From the NCBI GenBank assembly GCA_003599815.1, contig QZJZ01000043.1, positions 1 to 60,208 on the forward strand: 60,208 nucleotides of DNA. The letters run 5' to 3'. The DNA comes from Candidatus Auribacter fodinae (lineage in GTDB: Bacteria; Auribacterota; Auribacteria; Auribacterales; Auribacteraceae). Below are more notes on the stretch, generated by a model. That model searched no databases, was not told the DNA's origin, and saw only the letters and a list, made by a program, of their open reading frames with translations. Position 1 is the stretch's first letter. The stretch is not shown here.

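Noticed and set aside
60085..60087. GTG as the start of giant gene 2
   Set aside because: The frame continues upstream to base 60207 as a normal repeat unit, so this codon is inside the repeat array.
55560..60208. CRISPR-like or satellite DNA because of strict periodicity
   Set aside because: The unit is 276-279 bases, in frame and protein-coding throughout, with third-position differences among copies.

Overview
The window is almost entirely filled by two consecutive giant genes on the minus strand. Minus-strand order is: an RHS-repeat giant (27616 to the right edge, at least 10,863 residues, 5' end outside the window), a 103-base gap carrying a plausible promoter, and a second giant with a signal peptide (2538-27512, 8,324 residues). 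The left 2.5 kb holds ordinary genes: a plus-strand STAS-domain regulator (2092-2418) and a divergent minus-strand pair encoding a DUF4921/GalT-like protein (530-1861) and a small secreted protein (102-512). The remnant of an alpha/beta hydrolase runs off the left edge.

The base composition is moderately low in GC. Very long ORFs combining RHS-type repeats, SecA-like ATPases and thousands of residues of unassigned helical and beta sequence suggest an uncultivated bacterium of the Omnitrophota type, a phylum from which exceptionally long genes have been reported. There is no rRNA or housekeeping marker in the window, so this is inference only.

Giant 1 (8,324 aa), in protein order: Sec signal peptide; a ChaN/TraB/EreA-like domain (about 30-495); about 2,800 residues of mostly helical, Gln-rich sequence with short beta inserts; a coiled coil (about 2750-2895); a well-conserved SecA-type motor (about 3290-4215) with Walker A, Walker B and the GRGGRQ motif; more helical sequence; a left-handed beta-helix segment (about 5070-5195); two GGDEF-like domains (about 5410-5590 and 5717-5848); TPR-like helices; and a Rossmann/HAD-like domain near the C terminus.

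Giant 2 (visible part), in protein order: about 17 tandem 92-93 residue RHS/YD-type repeats, nearly identical at the window edge and decaying inward; degenerate YD repeats; a beta-rich region with an EF-hand calcium loop; about 1,000 residues of hydrophobic, Arg-phased helices; an Asn/Ser-rich helical solenoid with a period of about 52-63 residues; a roughly 185-residue module present three times; a long beta-rich stretch; a Pro-Thr linker; a coiled coil; a second SF2-type ATPase with LTGGGKT, DEIH, MTGT and QGFGRDRG motifs; and a helical C terminus.

The leading idea is that the two giants form one surface-associated or contact-dependent system. The RHS shell and membrane-active helices would face outward, and each polypeptide carries its own translocase-like motor. 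How a SecA-type ATPase can sit in a protein with a signal peptide is the main puzzle. Which organism this is, where the proteins sit and what they act on cannot be decided from sequence alone.
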